From assembly GCA_041392125.1 (NCBI GenBank), contig JAWKMR010000004.1:270088-334087 (forward strand): a stretch of DNA of 64,000 nt. The letters are read 5' to 3'. The DNA is from Halomarinibacterium sp041392125 (GTDB lineage: Bacteria > Bacteroidota > Bacteroidia > Flavobacteriales > Flavobacteriaceae). Every line of letters starts with the position of its first letter. The stretch's first letter is position 1. The translations under genes and the position numbers were made by a program. The notes under the pieces were generated by a model. It was not told the origin of the DNA. It ran no database searches and saw only the letters and a program-made list of their open reading frames with translations. This document shows positions 43,178 through 52,309 of the stretch, piece after piece.

Positions 43178-43338
43178 CTGTATAAAATATTTAATAAAGC
43201 TGAAGATGGAATGCCCATAGTTTCATCTTCAAAAGTTAATAATTTTAATTGATGGGCATTTCATAGTAATTGATTTTAAGTTAATTAAAGATAACTAAAA
43301 CTAAGCATATACAAATAACCATGAAATGATATATATCA

Positions 43339-44301
43339 TTAAAATGTAACGTAAGGAAGCCTTTTTTTTACCGATTCCATTTTTGAATGAAGCTGCGCTT
43401 TAAATTTTAAATATGCGTCACTCTCAGGATGAAAGGGTTTATGAAGCAAACCCTTTTGAACGATATCTATCTCTTTTTGAAGCACTTCTGTATTATGATC
43501 TACCCAAACCTTTTTAAATTTGTCCCAAATGTAATCGATAGCCGTCTCATTGGGGTGTAGCATATCTTTTTCATAAAAACGATAGTCACGAAGCTCATCC
43601 ATCATCATTTCATAGGAAGGAAAATATGCTGATTTTAGATTGAAGATTGACGATTGATAATTTAAGAAGTCATGAATTGCCGAAATTAAATGTGCCTTAC
43701 TCAAGGTATTCTCTTCAAAACCATCTTTAAGGTGTCGCACCGGAGAAACGGTAAAAATAAAGCTCACTTTGGGATTTACTTTTTGAACTTCCGAAACGAT
43801 GTGCTGTAAACTTTTTGAAATAGTTGCTGCTGAAAGCAATTCTTTTCGAAATTCCTGCTGCGGAATTTTATGGCAATTGGCCACCAACTCATTGGTTTCA
43901 TTATGCCAGTACACCCAAGCACTCCCTAAAGTTATAACAATGTGTGACGCTGAAAGCAACTGATCTTTAAACGTTTTTAATGAAACATTTAATCGATTTA
44001 AAAAGGTTTCTTTATTCAATTCCGAAAGGGAAGAATGTACTTCAAAACAATACCACACTTCATTATGTTGAAAGATATCTTCTTCGGTAAAAAAAGTATC
44101 GTTTAGTGCTCTAAGTATTAGTTTTTCAATAGAAACAGGATTGAAAATAACCCCAAACGGATTTTGAATATTCTGAAACTTAAAATACTCCAACTTCTCC
44201 CCTATATGCTCTGTAAAACAAGAGCCTAACAACACTATTTTTGAGTGATAATCTATCTGTGGTTCTTGGGGAGAAAAGGGTATTTGGGTTTGGAGGTTCA
44301 T
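43339..44301 (-). CDS. GSCFA domain-containing protein
   Basis: 320 aa. The family motif is present as LLGSCFTEHIGEKLE near residue 30, followed by QNPFGVIFNP; THIVITLGSAWVYWH-like and SPVRHLKDG segments complete the SGNH-like fold. GSCFA proteins are probably esterase- or acyltransferase-like; the substrate is unknown. 85 bp downstream of alaS with an inverted repeat between. Confidence 0.88.
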   Translation of the reverse strand: MNLQTQIPFSPQEPQIDYHSKIVLLGSCFTEHIGEKLEYFKFQNIQNPFGVIFNPVSIEKLILRALNDTFFTEEDIFQHNEVWYCFEVHSSLSELNKETFLNRLNVSLKTFKDQLLSASHIVITLGSAWVYWHNETNELVANCHKIPQQEFRKELLSAATISKSLQHIVSEVQKVNPKVSFIFTVSPVRHLKDGFEENTLSKAHLISAIHDFLNYQSSIFNLKSAYFPSYEMMMDELRDYRFYEKDMLHPNETAIDYIWDKFKKVWVDHNTEVLQKEIDIVQKGLLHKPFHPESDAYLKFKAQLHSKMESVKKRLPYVTF

Positions 44302-44317
44302 ATGTTACAAGTGTCAC

Positions 44318-44374
44318 CTCGAGCGCAGTCGACAGGTCATATTTAGTTTTGGTGTAGGTCTCGACTGCGCTCGA
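44318..44374. repeat. Inverted repeat CTCGAGCGCAGTCGA upstream of the GSCFA gene
   Basis: Arms CTCGAGCGCAGTCGA (44318-44332) and TCGACTGCGCTCGA (44361-44374) flank a 28-nt loop. The same unit lies at 21109-21148 in the leu operon. Confidence 0.75.
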
Positions 44375-44386
44375 CCAGACAGACTT

Positions 44387-46999
44387 TTACTTAATAAAAT
44401 TTTTTGCAGCCTTTAAAGCTTCTTGAATTCCCTCAGGATTTTTCCCGCCGGCAGTAGCAAAAAATGGTTGCCCGCCACCCCCACCTTGGATGTATTTACC
44501 CAATTCCCGTACAATTTGTCCGGCATTGAGCCCTTTTTCAGCAGCTAATTCTTTAGAAATATAACAGGTAAGTAATGCTTTTCCATCAGCAGTACTTCCA
44601 AAGAGTAAAAACAAGTTTTCCACTTCGTTCCCCAATTCAAAAGCCAAGTCTTTTTGTCCTGCCGCATCCAAATCAATTTCTTTCGCTAAAAACTGAATGC
44701 CATTTACGTTCTTCAATTCGGCTTTTAAATCACCTTTTAAATTTTTGGCTTTATCCTTCAACAACAGCTGAATATGCTTCTGCAATTCGTTATTTTCTTC
44801 CTGTAGTTTTTCAATGGAACTTACGGGGTCCGGAGTATTATTCAACAATTTTTGAACTTGCTTGTATGATTCGGCGCGCTCTTCAAAATACTGCTTTGCG
44901 GCATCGCCTGTAATGGCTTCAATACGTCTAATTCCTGAAGCAACAGCACTTTCCGAAGTAATAATAAAATGCCACACGTCGTTGGTGTTTTGTACATGGG
45001 TTCCCCCACATAATTCCATCGATTTTCCAAATTTAATAGCACGAACAGTATCTCCATATTTTTCACCAAAGAGTGCCATAGCACCTTCATCAATGGCTTG
45101 TTGGTAGGGTACATTGCGGCGTTCTTCCAAGGCAATTCCTTCGCGAATACGTGCATTCACAAAATCCTCTACTTTTTGCAATTCTTCATCGGTTACTTTA
45201 CTGAAATGCGAAAAATCGAAGCGTAAATTTCGGCTATGCACCATGGAGCCTTTTTGAGCCACATGGGTTCCTAAAATATTACGCAAGGCTTGGTGTAGTA
45301 AGTGTGTTGCTGTATGGTTAGAGGCTGTTCGGTTACGTTGTTTACTATCTACCACCGCTTTAAAGCTTTCTTGCGGATGGCGTGGTAAATTTTTGGCGTA
45401 GTGAACAATTAAATTATTTTCCTTTTTGGTGTCAATAATATAGACGACCTCTCCATTTTGAGCTTCCAGATAGCCTTTGTCGCCTACCTGCCCTCCTCCT
45501 TCCGGATAAAAAGGGGTTAAATTAAACACCAATTGATATAACTCTCCTTCTTTTTTGCTTTCTACCTTACGGTAACGCGTCATTTTTATTTGCGTTTCCA
45601 GCAAGTCGTAGCCTACAAATTCTTCCTCTGCATCTTCATGCAAAATTACCCAATCGCCTGTTTCTACTTTGGTCGCTTCACGCGAGCGGTCTTTTTGCTC
45701 CTGAAGCGCTTTTTCAAAGCCTTTTTCGTCCAATTCCAATCCCCTTTCACGTAAAATAAGCGCCGTTAAATCTATAGGAAACCCAAAGGTATCATACAAT
45801 TCAAAAGCCTTAGAACCGGAGATGGTCTTACTTTTTGAAGCTCCAATTACATTTTCAAGCAAAACCAATCCTTGGTCTAGGGTTCGTAAAAAGGAAGCTT
45901 CTTCTTCTCGAATAACGTTGGTAATTAAGTTTTCTTCCCGAACTAATTCCGGAAAGGATTTCCCCATCATTTTCACCAAGGTTGGAACTAGCTTATAAAT
46001 GAATGGCTCTTTTGTGTCCAAAAAGGTAAATCCGTAACGAATAGCGCGACGTAAAATTCGGCGTATTACATACCCAGCCCCACTATTACTGGGCAATTGC
46101 CCATCAGCAATAGAAAATGCCACTGCCCGAATATGATCTGAAATTACCCGAATGGCCACATCCTTTTTTTCATCTCTTCCATAAAAACTGTTGGTTACTG
46201 CTTCAATCTCACGGATAAGGGGCGTAAACACATCGGTATCGTAATTACTTTGTTTGTTTTGCAACACCATGCACAAACGCTCAAAGCCCATTCCGGTATC
46301 TACGTGCTGTGCAGGTAATTTTTCAAGGGAACCGTCTGCTTTTCGATTGAATTGCATAAAAACCAGATTCCAAATTTCTACTACTTGCGGATGATCCCGG
46401 TTTACTAATTGGGCTCCCGATACTTTTGCTTTTTCTTCCGCAGAACGAATATCTACGTGAATTTCGCTACAAGGTCCACAAGGACCTTGATCGCCCATTT
46501 CCCAAAAATTGTCTTTTTTATTACCATTTAAGATTCGATCTTCCGAAACAAATTGCTTCCATAAATTAAATGCTTCGGTATCTCTTGCTAATCCTTCACT
46601 ATCATCACCTTCAAAAATGGTAACGTACAGTATGCTTTTATCTATTTTATAAACTTCGGTCAATAACTCCCATGCCCACGCAATCGCCTCTTTTTTGAAA
46701 TAATCACCAAAACTCCAATTCCCTAACATTTCAAACATGGTATGGTGATAGGTATCCATCCCCACCTCTTCTAAATCGTTATGCTTTCCGCTTACACGTA
46801 AACATTTTTGGGTATCGGCAATACGGTTGCTTTTAGGCTTTCCGTTACCTAAAAAATACTCTTTAAAAGGGGCCATCCCGCTATTTATAAACATCAGGGT
46901 GGGGTCATTTTTAACCACCATAGGGGCCGAAGACACGATAAGATGCTCTTTTAATTTGAAAAAATCTAAAAATTGTTGACGGATCTCTGCCGAAGTCAT
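44387..46999 (-). CDS. alaS: Alanine--tRNA ligase
   Basis: 870 aa, full length. The class II core includes HTMFEMLGNWSFGDYF and GDQGPCGPCSEIH; the editing domain has the metal-binding SNHTATHLLHQAL and CGGTHVQNT; the C-terminal C-Ala segment ends GGGGGQPFFATAGG. Divergent from the M23 peptidase gene across 119 bp. Confidence 0.97.
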   Translation of the reverse strand: MTSAEIRQQFLDFFKLKEHLIVSSAPMVVKNDPTLMFINSGMAPFKEYFLGNGKPKSNRIADTQKCLRVSGKHNDLEEVGMDTYHHTMFEMLGNWSFGDYFKKEAIAWAWELLTEVYKIDKSILYVTIFEGDDSEGLARDTEAFNLWKQFVSEDRILNGNKKDNFWEMGDQGPCGPCSEIHVDIRSAEEKAKVSGAQLVNRDHPQVVEIWNLVFMQFNRKADGSLEKLPAQHVDTGMGFERLCMVLQNKQSNYDTDVFTPLIREIEAVTNSFYGRDEKKDVAIRVISDHIRAVAFSIADGQLPSNSGAGYVIRRILRRAIRYGFTFLDTKEPFIYKLVPTLVKMMGKSFPELVREENLITNVIREEEASFLRTLDQGLVLLENVIGASKSKTISGSKAFELYDTFGFPIDLTALILRERGLELDEKGFEKALQEQKDRSREATKVETGDWVILHEDAEEEFVGYDLLETQIKMTRYRKVESKKEGELYQLVFNLTPFYPEGGGQVGDKGYLEAQNGEVVYIIDTKKENNLIVHYAKNLPRHPQESFKAVVDSKQRNRTASNHTATHLLHQALRNILGTHVAQKGSMVHSRNLRFDFSHFSKVTDEELQKVEDFVNARIREGIALEERRNVPYQQAIDEGAMALFGEKYGDTVRAIKFGKSMELCGGTHVQNTNDVWHFIITSESAVASGIRRIEAITGDAAKQYFEERAESYKQVQKLLNNTPDPVSSIEKLQEENNELQKHIQLLLKDKAKNLKGDLKAELKNVNGIQFLAKEIDLDAAGQKDLAFELGNEVENLFLLFGSTADGKALLTCYISKELAAEKGLNAGQIVRELGKYIQGGGGGQPFFATAGGKNPEGIQEALKAAKNFIK

Positions 47000-47051
47000 A
47001 AAAAAATATTAAATATAGTACTGCTATTTACACAAAAACCACACAATTTCT

Positions 47052-47059
47052 ATCTTTGT
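47052..47059 (+). promoter_or_regulatory. -7 box for the M23 peptidase gene
   Basis: TATCTTTG, an exact TAnnTTTG, about 60 nt upstream of the start at 47119. No clear TTG box at the right spacing was found. Confidence 0.4.
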
Positions 47060-47118
47060 TACACGTTACAAAGAAGGCTTTTGCCATAAATTACTGCAAA
47101 AATAGAACTTTTTAACAT

Positions 47119-48096
47119 ATGTCTAAGGTAAAATATTACTACGATAGTGAAACCCTTTCCTACCGCAAAATAGAGCGGAAAAGAGGGCGACGTTTGGGTA
47201 TTTTCCTTTTGTATCTTTTGGCCTCCTTATTAAGCGGATTTTTATTGTTATTGCTTTACATAAACCTACCTAATATTGAAACTCCTAAAGAGCGTGAATT
47301 AAGAAGAGAGCTTACCCAAATGGAATTGCAATTTGAGCTTCTGAATAAAAAAATGAATGAAGCCGAAACCGTTTTGGAAGAAATTGCAAGCAGAGACAAT
47401 ACCATTTACCGAGTATATTTTGAAGCGAACCCTATCCCCGAAGAGCAACGAAAAGCAGGGTTTGGCGGGGTAAATCGATACAAAGATTTGGAAGGTTTTG
47501 ATAATTCAAAATTAATTATTAATACCAGTAAACGCTTGGATATTTTAACAAAACAAATTGTGATTCAATCAAAATCACTAGACGAGATTGCTATTCTTGC
47601 TACCGAAAAGCAAAAACTTTTAGAAGCAATTCCTGCCATACAACCTGTTAATAATGAAGATTTAACTCGCATGGCCTCCGGATTTGGTTACCGAACCGAT
47701 CCTTTTACTAAAGAGCGAAAGTTTCATTGGGGGATGGATTTTACGGCTCCCAGAGGAACACCTGTTTATGCCTCCGGTAATGGTGTGGTGCGAAGAGCAG
47801 ACAATACTGCTACGGGCTATGGTAATCATATAGTTATTGAACATGGATTTGGGTATGAAAGTCTCTATGGACACTTATTTAAGTACAATGTTCGGGTAGG
47901 ACAAAAAGTAAGACGCGGGGATTTGATAGGTTTTGTAGGCAGTACCGGACGTAGTGAGGCACCTCATTTACACTATGAGATTTTTAAAGATGGGGAACGT
48001 ATCAATCCTATTAATTTTTACTACGGAAACTTAACCCCTGAAGAGTTTGCTATGATTCTTGCAAAATCGCAGTTAGAAAACCAATCCTTAGACTAA
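47119..48096 (+). CDS. M23 family metallopeptidase (membrane-anchored, coiled coil)
   Basis: 325 aa: cytoplasmic N-terminus, one membrane span (LGIFLLYLLASLLSGFLLLLLY), a coiled-coil region (ELTQMELQFELLNKKMNEAE), then a LytM/M23 domain with zinc ligands in FHWGMDF and HLHYE. Such proteins cleave or sense peptidoglycan cross-links in the periplasm. A MerR-type gene follows 55 nt downstream on the same strand. Confidence 0.93.
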   Translation: MSKVKYYYDSETLSYRKIERKRGRRLGIFLLYLLASLLSGFLLLLLYINLPNIETPKERELRRELTQMELQFELLNKKMNEAETVLEEIASRDNTIYRVYFEANPIPEEQRKAGFGGVNRYKDLEGFDNSKLIINTSKRLDILTKQIVIQSKSLDEIAILATEKQKLLEAIPAIQPVNNEDLTRMASGFGYRTDPFTKERKFHWGMDFTAPRGTPVYASGNGVVRRADNTATGYGNHIVIEHGFGYESLYGHLFKYNVRVGQKVRRGDLIGFVGSTGRSEAPHLHYEIFKDGERINPINFYYGNLTPEEFAMILAKSQLENQSLD

Positions 48097-48151
48097 TAAA
48101 ATTGGAATGCGTATTTGTAACTTTTATGTATTTTAGTTACAAATTAGGACT

Positions 48152-48481
48152 ATGCACGTAAATCTTCCTGAAAAATTGTATTACACTATTGGTGAAGTTG
48201 CCAAGGCGTTTGATGTAAATACCTCTTTAATACGTTTTTGGGAAAAAGAATTTGATATCCTTCAACCCAAAAAAAATGCCAAAGGCAATAGAAAGTTTAC
48301 GCCGCAGGATATTAAAAATCTGGAATTTATCTATCATTTGGTCAAGGAAAGAGGCTTTACTTTGGAAGGTGCAAAAATTCATTTAAAGGAGCACAAACAC
48401 AAAACTTTGGATAACTTTGAGATTATCCGAAAACTGGAAGGTGTAAAAGCGGAACTACTTAAAATAAAAGAGAACCTCTGA
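48152..48481 (+). CDS. MerR family transcriptional regulator
   Basis: 109 aa: the winged helix YTIGEVAKAFDVNTSLIRFWEKEF and the second motif NRKFTPQDIKNLEFIYHLVKERGFTL define MerR. No cysteine-based sensing domain; it is short and ends in a charged helix. Same strand as the M23 gene and probably cotranscribed. Confidence 0.92.
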   Translation: MHVNLPEKLYYTIGEVAKAFDVNTSLIRFWEKEFDILQPKKNAKGNRKFTPQDIKNLEFIYHLVKERGFTLEGAKIHLKEHKHKTLDNFEIIRKLEGVKAELLKIKENL

Positions 48482-48488
48482 AGAATTA

Positions 48489-48986
48489 TTAGTTAAGTTT
48501 TAAAAAATTTGCCTCCCATGGCCCAATTCCGGTAATCTGGAGAATGGTTCCCGGTTCTGCCCAAACACTATGTACTGCATTTTTGGCGTTTACATAATAA
48601 TCTCCCTGTCCAAACGCTTTCGCAACATCTTTAGTCGCTTTTTCTCCAAAGGCTACATATACTTTTCCTTGAAGTACTGTAACGCGTTCGTCTTTGGGAT
48701 GCGTATGTGGAGGCAATAAAAATTCGCCCGATATTTTAAATCGAACTGTAAATAAATCGTTCCCTTTTGGATTTCCTTCCAAAACGGTCATTTCACATCC
48801 GGCAGGCAAATTAGCAGGGCACGGTTTCCAGACAATTTCTTCAGCAATGACCACATGCTGTACTTGCCCTTCGGAAAATTTCATATCTCCTACTTGGGCT
48901 TTCAATTGGAATGTATTAAAAATAAATAGACCAAGTACGCAAGTGGCAATCATTAGTTTTTGTTTTTGGAGGATAACTAATTTCAT
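48489..48986 (-). CDS. Secreted cupin domain protein
   Basis: 165 aa with a signal-like N-terminus (LMIATCVLGLFIFNTFQLKAQ) and one cupin fold: FLLPPHTHPKDERVTVLQG provides the His/Glu metal ligands. Substrate unknown. ATG 48953 is a possible alternative start that gives a shorter signal peptide. Convergent with the MerR gene. Confidence 0.82.
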   Translation of the reverse strand: MKLVILQKQKLMIATCVLGLFIFNTFQLKAQVGDMKFSEGQVQHVVIAEEIVWKPCPANLPAGCEMTVLEGNPKGNDLFTVRFKISGEFLLPPHTHPKDERVTVLQGKVYVAFGEKATKDVAKAFGQGDYYVNAKNAVHSVWAEPGTILQITGIGPWEANFLKLN

Positions 48987-49072
48987 AATAGATTAAGGAG
49001 TTTAACTGGAATCTTAATGGTATATCTCAAATTTACAAAAGATACGATAATGATTTTAGAAAATATTTTTGA

Positions 49073-49663
49073 TTACTCCTGAAAATCAATTTGTCCACAC
49101 GGAATTAGGGTAGCGTTTTCGCCTATTTTAAGTTGATAAAAAAGATCGTTGCCTTCCTTGATGAGTCCGGCACGAGCAGTACCTTGTTGCTGATATATTA
49201 AAACGGAAGTGTAAAAAAAGTACTCTTCTTTAGGGTTTATTGTTTTTTCCATCAAACTTGGTTCATAAAATTCAGAATCTAAAAAGTCTTTCAAATTCAG
49301 CAAACCATAATTAAATAGATTAATTTTTTCAGAGGTCATTATTTCCGTAGGAAGATAAATTCTTATATGTGAGTCTGGTGATGGAAAAATTGTGAATGAC
49401 TTAGGAGGAAAATTTAATTTTAAGTGTATTGGTGTTTCTGCCTCGTTACTCACTTTATGCCAAAAAATGACATAGCTGTATGTTTCTCCAGCCGAATTGG
49501 TATATACCTCTCCTCCTCTAGGCAAGCTATTGGTTACCTTTATTGTATTTCCTTGAGATACTGAATATTTAATTTCGCTATCCACCCAGTTTCTTGAAGA
49601 AGAAGTCTGTGCTACTAGTGTTAAGCACATTGTAAATGCAGTGAAAGTGATAAATAATCTCAT
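49073..49663 (-). CDS. Secreted protein of unknown function
   Basis: 196 aa from ATG 49663 with a signal peptide (MRLFITFTAFTMCLTLVAQ). Beta-rich, with segments such as SNEAETPIHLKLNFPP and ENATLIPCGQIDF. I do not recognise the family. Last gene before the array of inverted repeats. Confidence 0.7.
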   Translation of the reverse strand: MRLFITFTAFTMCLTLVAQTSSSRNWVDSEIKYSVSQGNTIKVTNSLPRGGEVYTNSAGETYSYVIFWHKVSNEAETPIHLKLNFPPKSFTIFPSPDSHIRIYLPTEIMTSEKINLFNYGLLNLKDFLDSEFYEPSLMEKTINPKEEYFFYTSVLIYQQQGTARAGLIKEGNDLFYQLKIGENATLIPCGQIDFQE

Positions 49664-49737
49664 AAACAAACAGTTTGGAATTTACATTGTGGCCAATAGC
49701 TGATTATTAAAAATTTCATTTTTATGCCTTTCCGTAT

Positions 49738-50133
49738 TTATACGCAACTTGTGTTATAAATTATTAGTCCGCCCAATAAAAAAGCAAAAGGGGAAATACA
49801 TTGAAAATAAATAGGCTTAAGAATATCTGCGCTTTTCATAGAAAAGTTATGATGTAGTTTTCTCGGAACAAAATAAAGAACAAGAGAAGTGATTACCATT
49901 ATCCATCCAAAATATTTAAATGCATCCTGATATTTAGATGTCTCTGAGTATACTATCAAAGCAATCGCGGGAATTAGTCTTAATGTTATTTCAGCGTAGT
50001 TAATAAAATTGGTACTGCCTGCTTTTCTTAATGTACTTCTTGCTTTTTTGGGGTAAAAAAGCATGATAAATCCAACAAAAATGATAAATAATCCAAAAAA
50101 TATAACAATCCATTTGGCTATTTCCAGTATCAT
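49738..50133 (-). CDS. Small multi-pass membrane protein
   Basis: 131 aa with about four hydrophobic segments (IAKWIVIFFGLFIIFVGFIMLF; LRLIPAIALIVY; FGWIMVITSLVLYFV; SPFAFLLGGLIIY). Unknown function. Its last codons (TGC GTA TAA) resemble the arm of the inverted repeats that follow other genes here, so it looks like the first module of the array. Confidence 0.7.
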   Translation of the reverse strand: MILEIAKWIVIFFGLFIIFVGFIMLFYPKKARSTLRKAGSTNFINYAEITLRLIPAIALIVYSETSKYQDAFKYFGWIMVITSLVLYFVPRKLHHNFSMKSADILKPIYFQCISPFAFLLGGLIIYNTSCV

Positions 50134-50228
50134 ATTTAAGTACGCTGCATAAAATTATAGTTAATAATACGAGTATCTATTGTTGGAGTATCTTCAGCTT
50201 TGTCTTATTTGTTAAAATTTGTTTTTAT

Positions 50229-50288
50229 AAAGTTACTATTTTCTGTTACCAAAATACGCAGCTTGGGGAAAGCCGATCTTATAACACG
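50229..50288. repeat. Array element E2 (right half of an E6-type element)
   Basis: AAAGTTACTATTTT through GCTTGGGGA is nearly identical to 63156-63198 within element E6. It continues to TTATAACACGC next to the stop of the beta-barrel gene at 50289. The left arm of E6 is missing, so the element looks truncated. Confidence 0.65.
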
Positions 50289-50861
50289 CTATTTTTTATT
50301 GTTCAATGGAAATGTAATCCCAACTGCAAAGGCTCCAACAAACTGTTCAACGGTTGGTTGAAAGTAATAAGTTAATCCTAAATCAACAGTATGATTTTTC
50401 CCCAATCCAAGTCCAATTGAAATAGGTATGTGATATACAATTCCGCTTTTATCAATATTATCAAATGTTGTCAATGTTTCAAACTTCCCAATTGAAGTTC
50501 CTATTCCAATTTCAAAGTATGGTGCCACCCAAGGAATTGGTGCTCTAAGCCTTGCTTTTCCTCCAAGCAAAAAGGCTTTTGATTCTGCTTTTTCATTAGT
50601 AGGATTACCATTCAGGTCTTCTCCATTTGAACTCGTCAAAATAAAGCCTGCATAGGGTCTAAATTCAACCCAAGAAGCAATTTTAAGTAATAATTCTCCT
50701 TGAGCAAAAAATCCATCATCAGCAATTTCGTCAACACTGTTGTAAGGAACACTAAATCCAAATCCAACTTGAGCATTTATTGATTTTTCTTTTATAAACT
50801 GCGCTTCAACTAAATTTGAAGTCAGAACGATAATTAATAATACCAGAGTTTTTCTCATCAT
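50289..50861 (-). CDS. Predicted outer-membrane beta-barrel protein
   Basis: 190 aa with a signal peptide (MMRKTLVLLIIVLTSNLVEA) and alternating strands (FRPYAGFILTSS, PYFEIGIGTSIGKF, GVAVGITFPL-like end). Size and strand pattern fit a small 8-strand barrel. Function unknown. Its stop codon directly abuts element E2. Confidence 0.7.
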   Translation of the reverse strand: MMRKTLVLLIIVLTSNLVEAQFIKEKSINAQVGFGFSVPYNSVDEIADDGFFAQGELLLKIASWVEFRPYAGFILTSSNGEDLNGNPTNEKAESKAFLLGGKARLRAPIPWVAPYFEIGIGTSIGKFETLTTFDNIDKSGIVYHIPISIGLGLGKNHTVDLGLTYYFQPTVEQFVGAFAVGITFPLNNKK

Positions 50862-50951
50862 GTCTTGTCCTGAAATGTAGCAGATTTTATGTACTTACTT
50901 TTCGGTTTGCTACTAATGTTAAATTTATGAAAACCACATTATATTAAACAC

Positions 50952-50988
50952 ATAAACCGCTACTTTTTATATACGTTTTTGGCAGTTC
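50952..50988. repeat. Array element E3 (arm)
   Basis: TAAACCGCTACTTTTTATATACG, then TTTTTGGCAG. The same sequence occurs in E9 at 60669-60701 (AAACCGCTATTTTTTATATACG). It lies 6 nt beyond the stop of the VOC gene. No complementary left arm was found. Confidence 0.6.
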
Positions 50989-50994
50989 GTTTTT

Positions 50995-51357
50995 TTACCA
51001 TTCTTGAAATCTTATTCCGACTTGCTTGTCTAAAATCGCAAATTCCTTTGCTCCCCAAGGTCTTATAGTTACTTTATTGAGGTTCGCATGAAGTAGTTGA
51101 GGATGTGATTCAGCAATTGTGTTATATACTTCTTCAATATTTTTAGTTACGATTCTTAATTCTGGAGAATGTTCTTTCGCTAACTTCTCGTCTTGAAAGA
51201 TTATAATTGAAATTCCGTCTTTTTCCAATACACAGTATGGTTGCGAACAGTTTAAATCTTTATGTCCAATTTTGAATTGCAGACAGTCAACGAAAAGTTT
51301 AAGTCCATCTGAAATATCTTGATAAAATACACTGGGTACTAACTTGGAAAAATGCAT
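50995..51357 (-). CDS. VOC superfamily (glyoxalase/bleomycin resistance-like) protein
   Basis: 120 aa in the paired beta-alpha-beta layout: SVFYQDISDGLKLFVDCL near the N-terminus, KDGISIIIFQDE in the middle and RPWGAKEFAILDKQVGIRFQEW at the end. No metal-ligand set is clear. It shares a module with the Crp/Fnr gene 64 bp upstream. Confidence 0.8.
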   Translation of the reverse strand: MHFSKLVPSVFYQDISDGLKLFVDCLQFKIGHKDLNCSQPYCVLEKDGISIIIFQDEKLAKEHSPELRIVTKNIEEVYNTIAESHPQLLHANLNKVTIRPWGAKEFAILDKQVGIRFQEW

Positions 51358-51421
51358 AAATATTTTTTTGGGAAAGGTCGAGAATAATTTTCAAAAAAGC
51401 ACTTGATTGAAATCAAGAAAT

Positions 51422-51970
51422 CTAAAAAGTTGCTCGAACTCTGCTCAAGGTTTCAGGTGTTAGCTTAAGATATGAAGCTATCAGTTTTAAAGGAAAGGTA
51501 TTGGTTAGCTCTGGTCTAATTTTGTTAATGAATTCATACTTTTCTAAAGGATTTAAAGAACTGTCAAAAAGTGAAGTTCTGTGTTTATTTTGATTAAGAA
51601 TTTTTGCAAACTGTAAGAACGTTTGTGATTTTGAGCATAGGAAATGAAATCCGTTTAGCGTTAAAGTAAGTATTTCGGAATTTGAATAGGCTTTAATGTT
51701 GGTTTTCGATGGTATTTGTTCCGTTAGACTGTCTTGATTGAACATCCATTCATTGCCCAAATGCAGGTCAATAATTTTTTCGTCTATATCCTTAATTTGA
51801 TATTGTATAAAAGAACCTTCTATCACAAAGTGGAAAGAATTACATATTTCACCTTGTTTTAATATGAACTCATCCTTATTCAGTTTTTGTCTTGTGGAAA
51901 ATTTTTCAAAAAGTTCACAATCCAAATCAGAAAATTTTCCAATTCCGTTTAAAATGTCCTCGTTTGTCAT
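51422..51970 (-). CDS. Crp/Fnr family transcriptional regulator
   Basis: 182 aa from ATG 51970 (MTNEDILNGIGKFSDLD). cNMP-like domain with FILKQGEICNSFHFVIEGSF; the C-terminal end LKLIASYLKLTPETLSRVRA is the helix-turn-helix. It is short after the helix, as many Bacteroidetes Crp-like proteins are. A frame extending to 52102 would run through element E4 and is rejected. Confidence 0.9.
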   Translation of the reverse strand: MTNEDILNGIGKFSDLDCELFEKFSTRQKLNKDEFILKQGEICNSFHFVIEGSFIQYQIKDIDEKIIDLHLGNEWMFNQDSLTEQIPSKTNIKAYSNSEILTLTLNGFHFLCSKSQTFLQFAKILNQNKHRTSLFDSSLNPLEKYEFINKIRPELTNTFPLKLIASYLKLTPETLSRVRATF

Positions 51971-52003
51971 AATTCTGATCCGAAGATGTTGTTTTAAAAT
52001 GAC

Positions 52004-52196
52004 CGCCAACGGTCCTGTATAACGTTTTGTGGCGACCGGCGGCACGCTTCGGCTGAGCTTCAGAAGCGCAGCGTGCGAATCGGCTAGCCATCGGAGCCGC
52101 ATACTGTTGTTTATCGGTTAAATTTAAGATTTTTCTTTTCTAAAAACTCTCAATTAGTAAAATGTCGCCATAAACGTTATGCGTTGTTATGTGGCG
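52004..52196. repeat. Array element E4, long inverted repeat with GC-rich core
   Basis: Left arm CCAACGGTCCTGTATAACG (52006-52024) and right arm CGTTATGCGTTGTTATGTGG (52175-52194) are imperfect complements. The core at 52030-52102 is GC-rich and shares GGCGAC..GGCGGC, TTCGGC and TCGGAGCCGC with E6. The 339-bp gap 51971-52309 holds this element and no gene. Confidence 0.72.
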
Positions 52197-52309
52197 TTTT
52201 TATTCCTTCTATTCAGTTGCTGTGCCCAAATCCATTGTCTCAATTCTACTCCAATTAGCCAATTCTTTACAAATAGAACAAATATCCTTCTCAAGTTTTC
52301 CTGTAAGTT

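Noticed and set aside
47074..47093. AAGGCTTTTGCCATAAAT-like sequence between alaS and the M23 gene, similar to the regulon motif
   Set aside because: It lacks the CGTAT half, and its spacing to the nearest TAnnTTTG box and start codons differs from the six consistent copies. Treated as chance similarity.
49666..49745. Possible further array element (ACATTGTGGCC and TATACGCAACTTGTG) left of the 49738 gene
   Set aside because: The two parts do not form clear complementary arms. Only the stop-codon context resembles the other modules, so it is not listed as an element.
51971..52102. N-terminal extension of the Crp/Fnr frame through the GC-rich region
   Set aside because: The extension lies within inverted repeat E4, and the normal Crp/Fnr N-terminus starts at ATG 51970.
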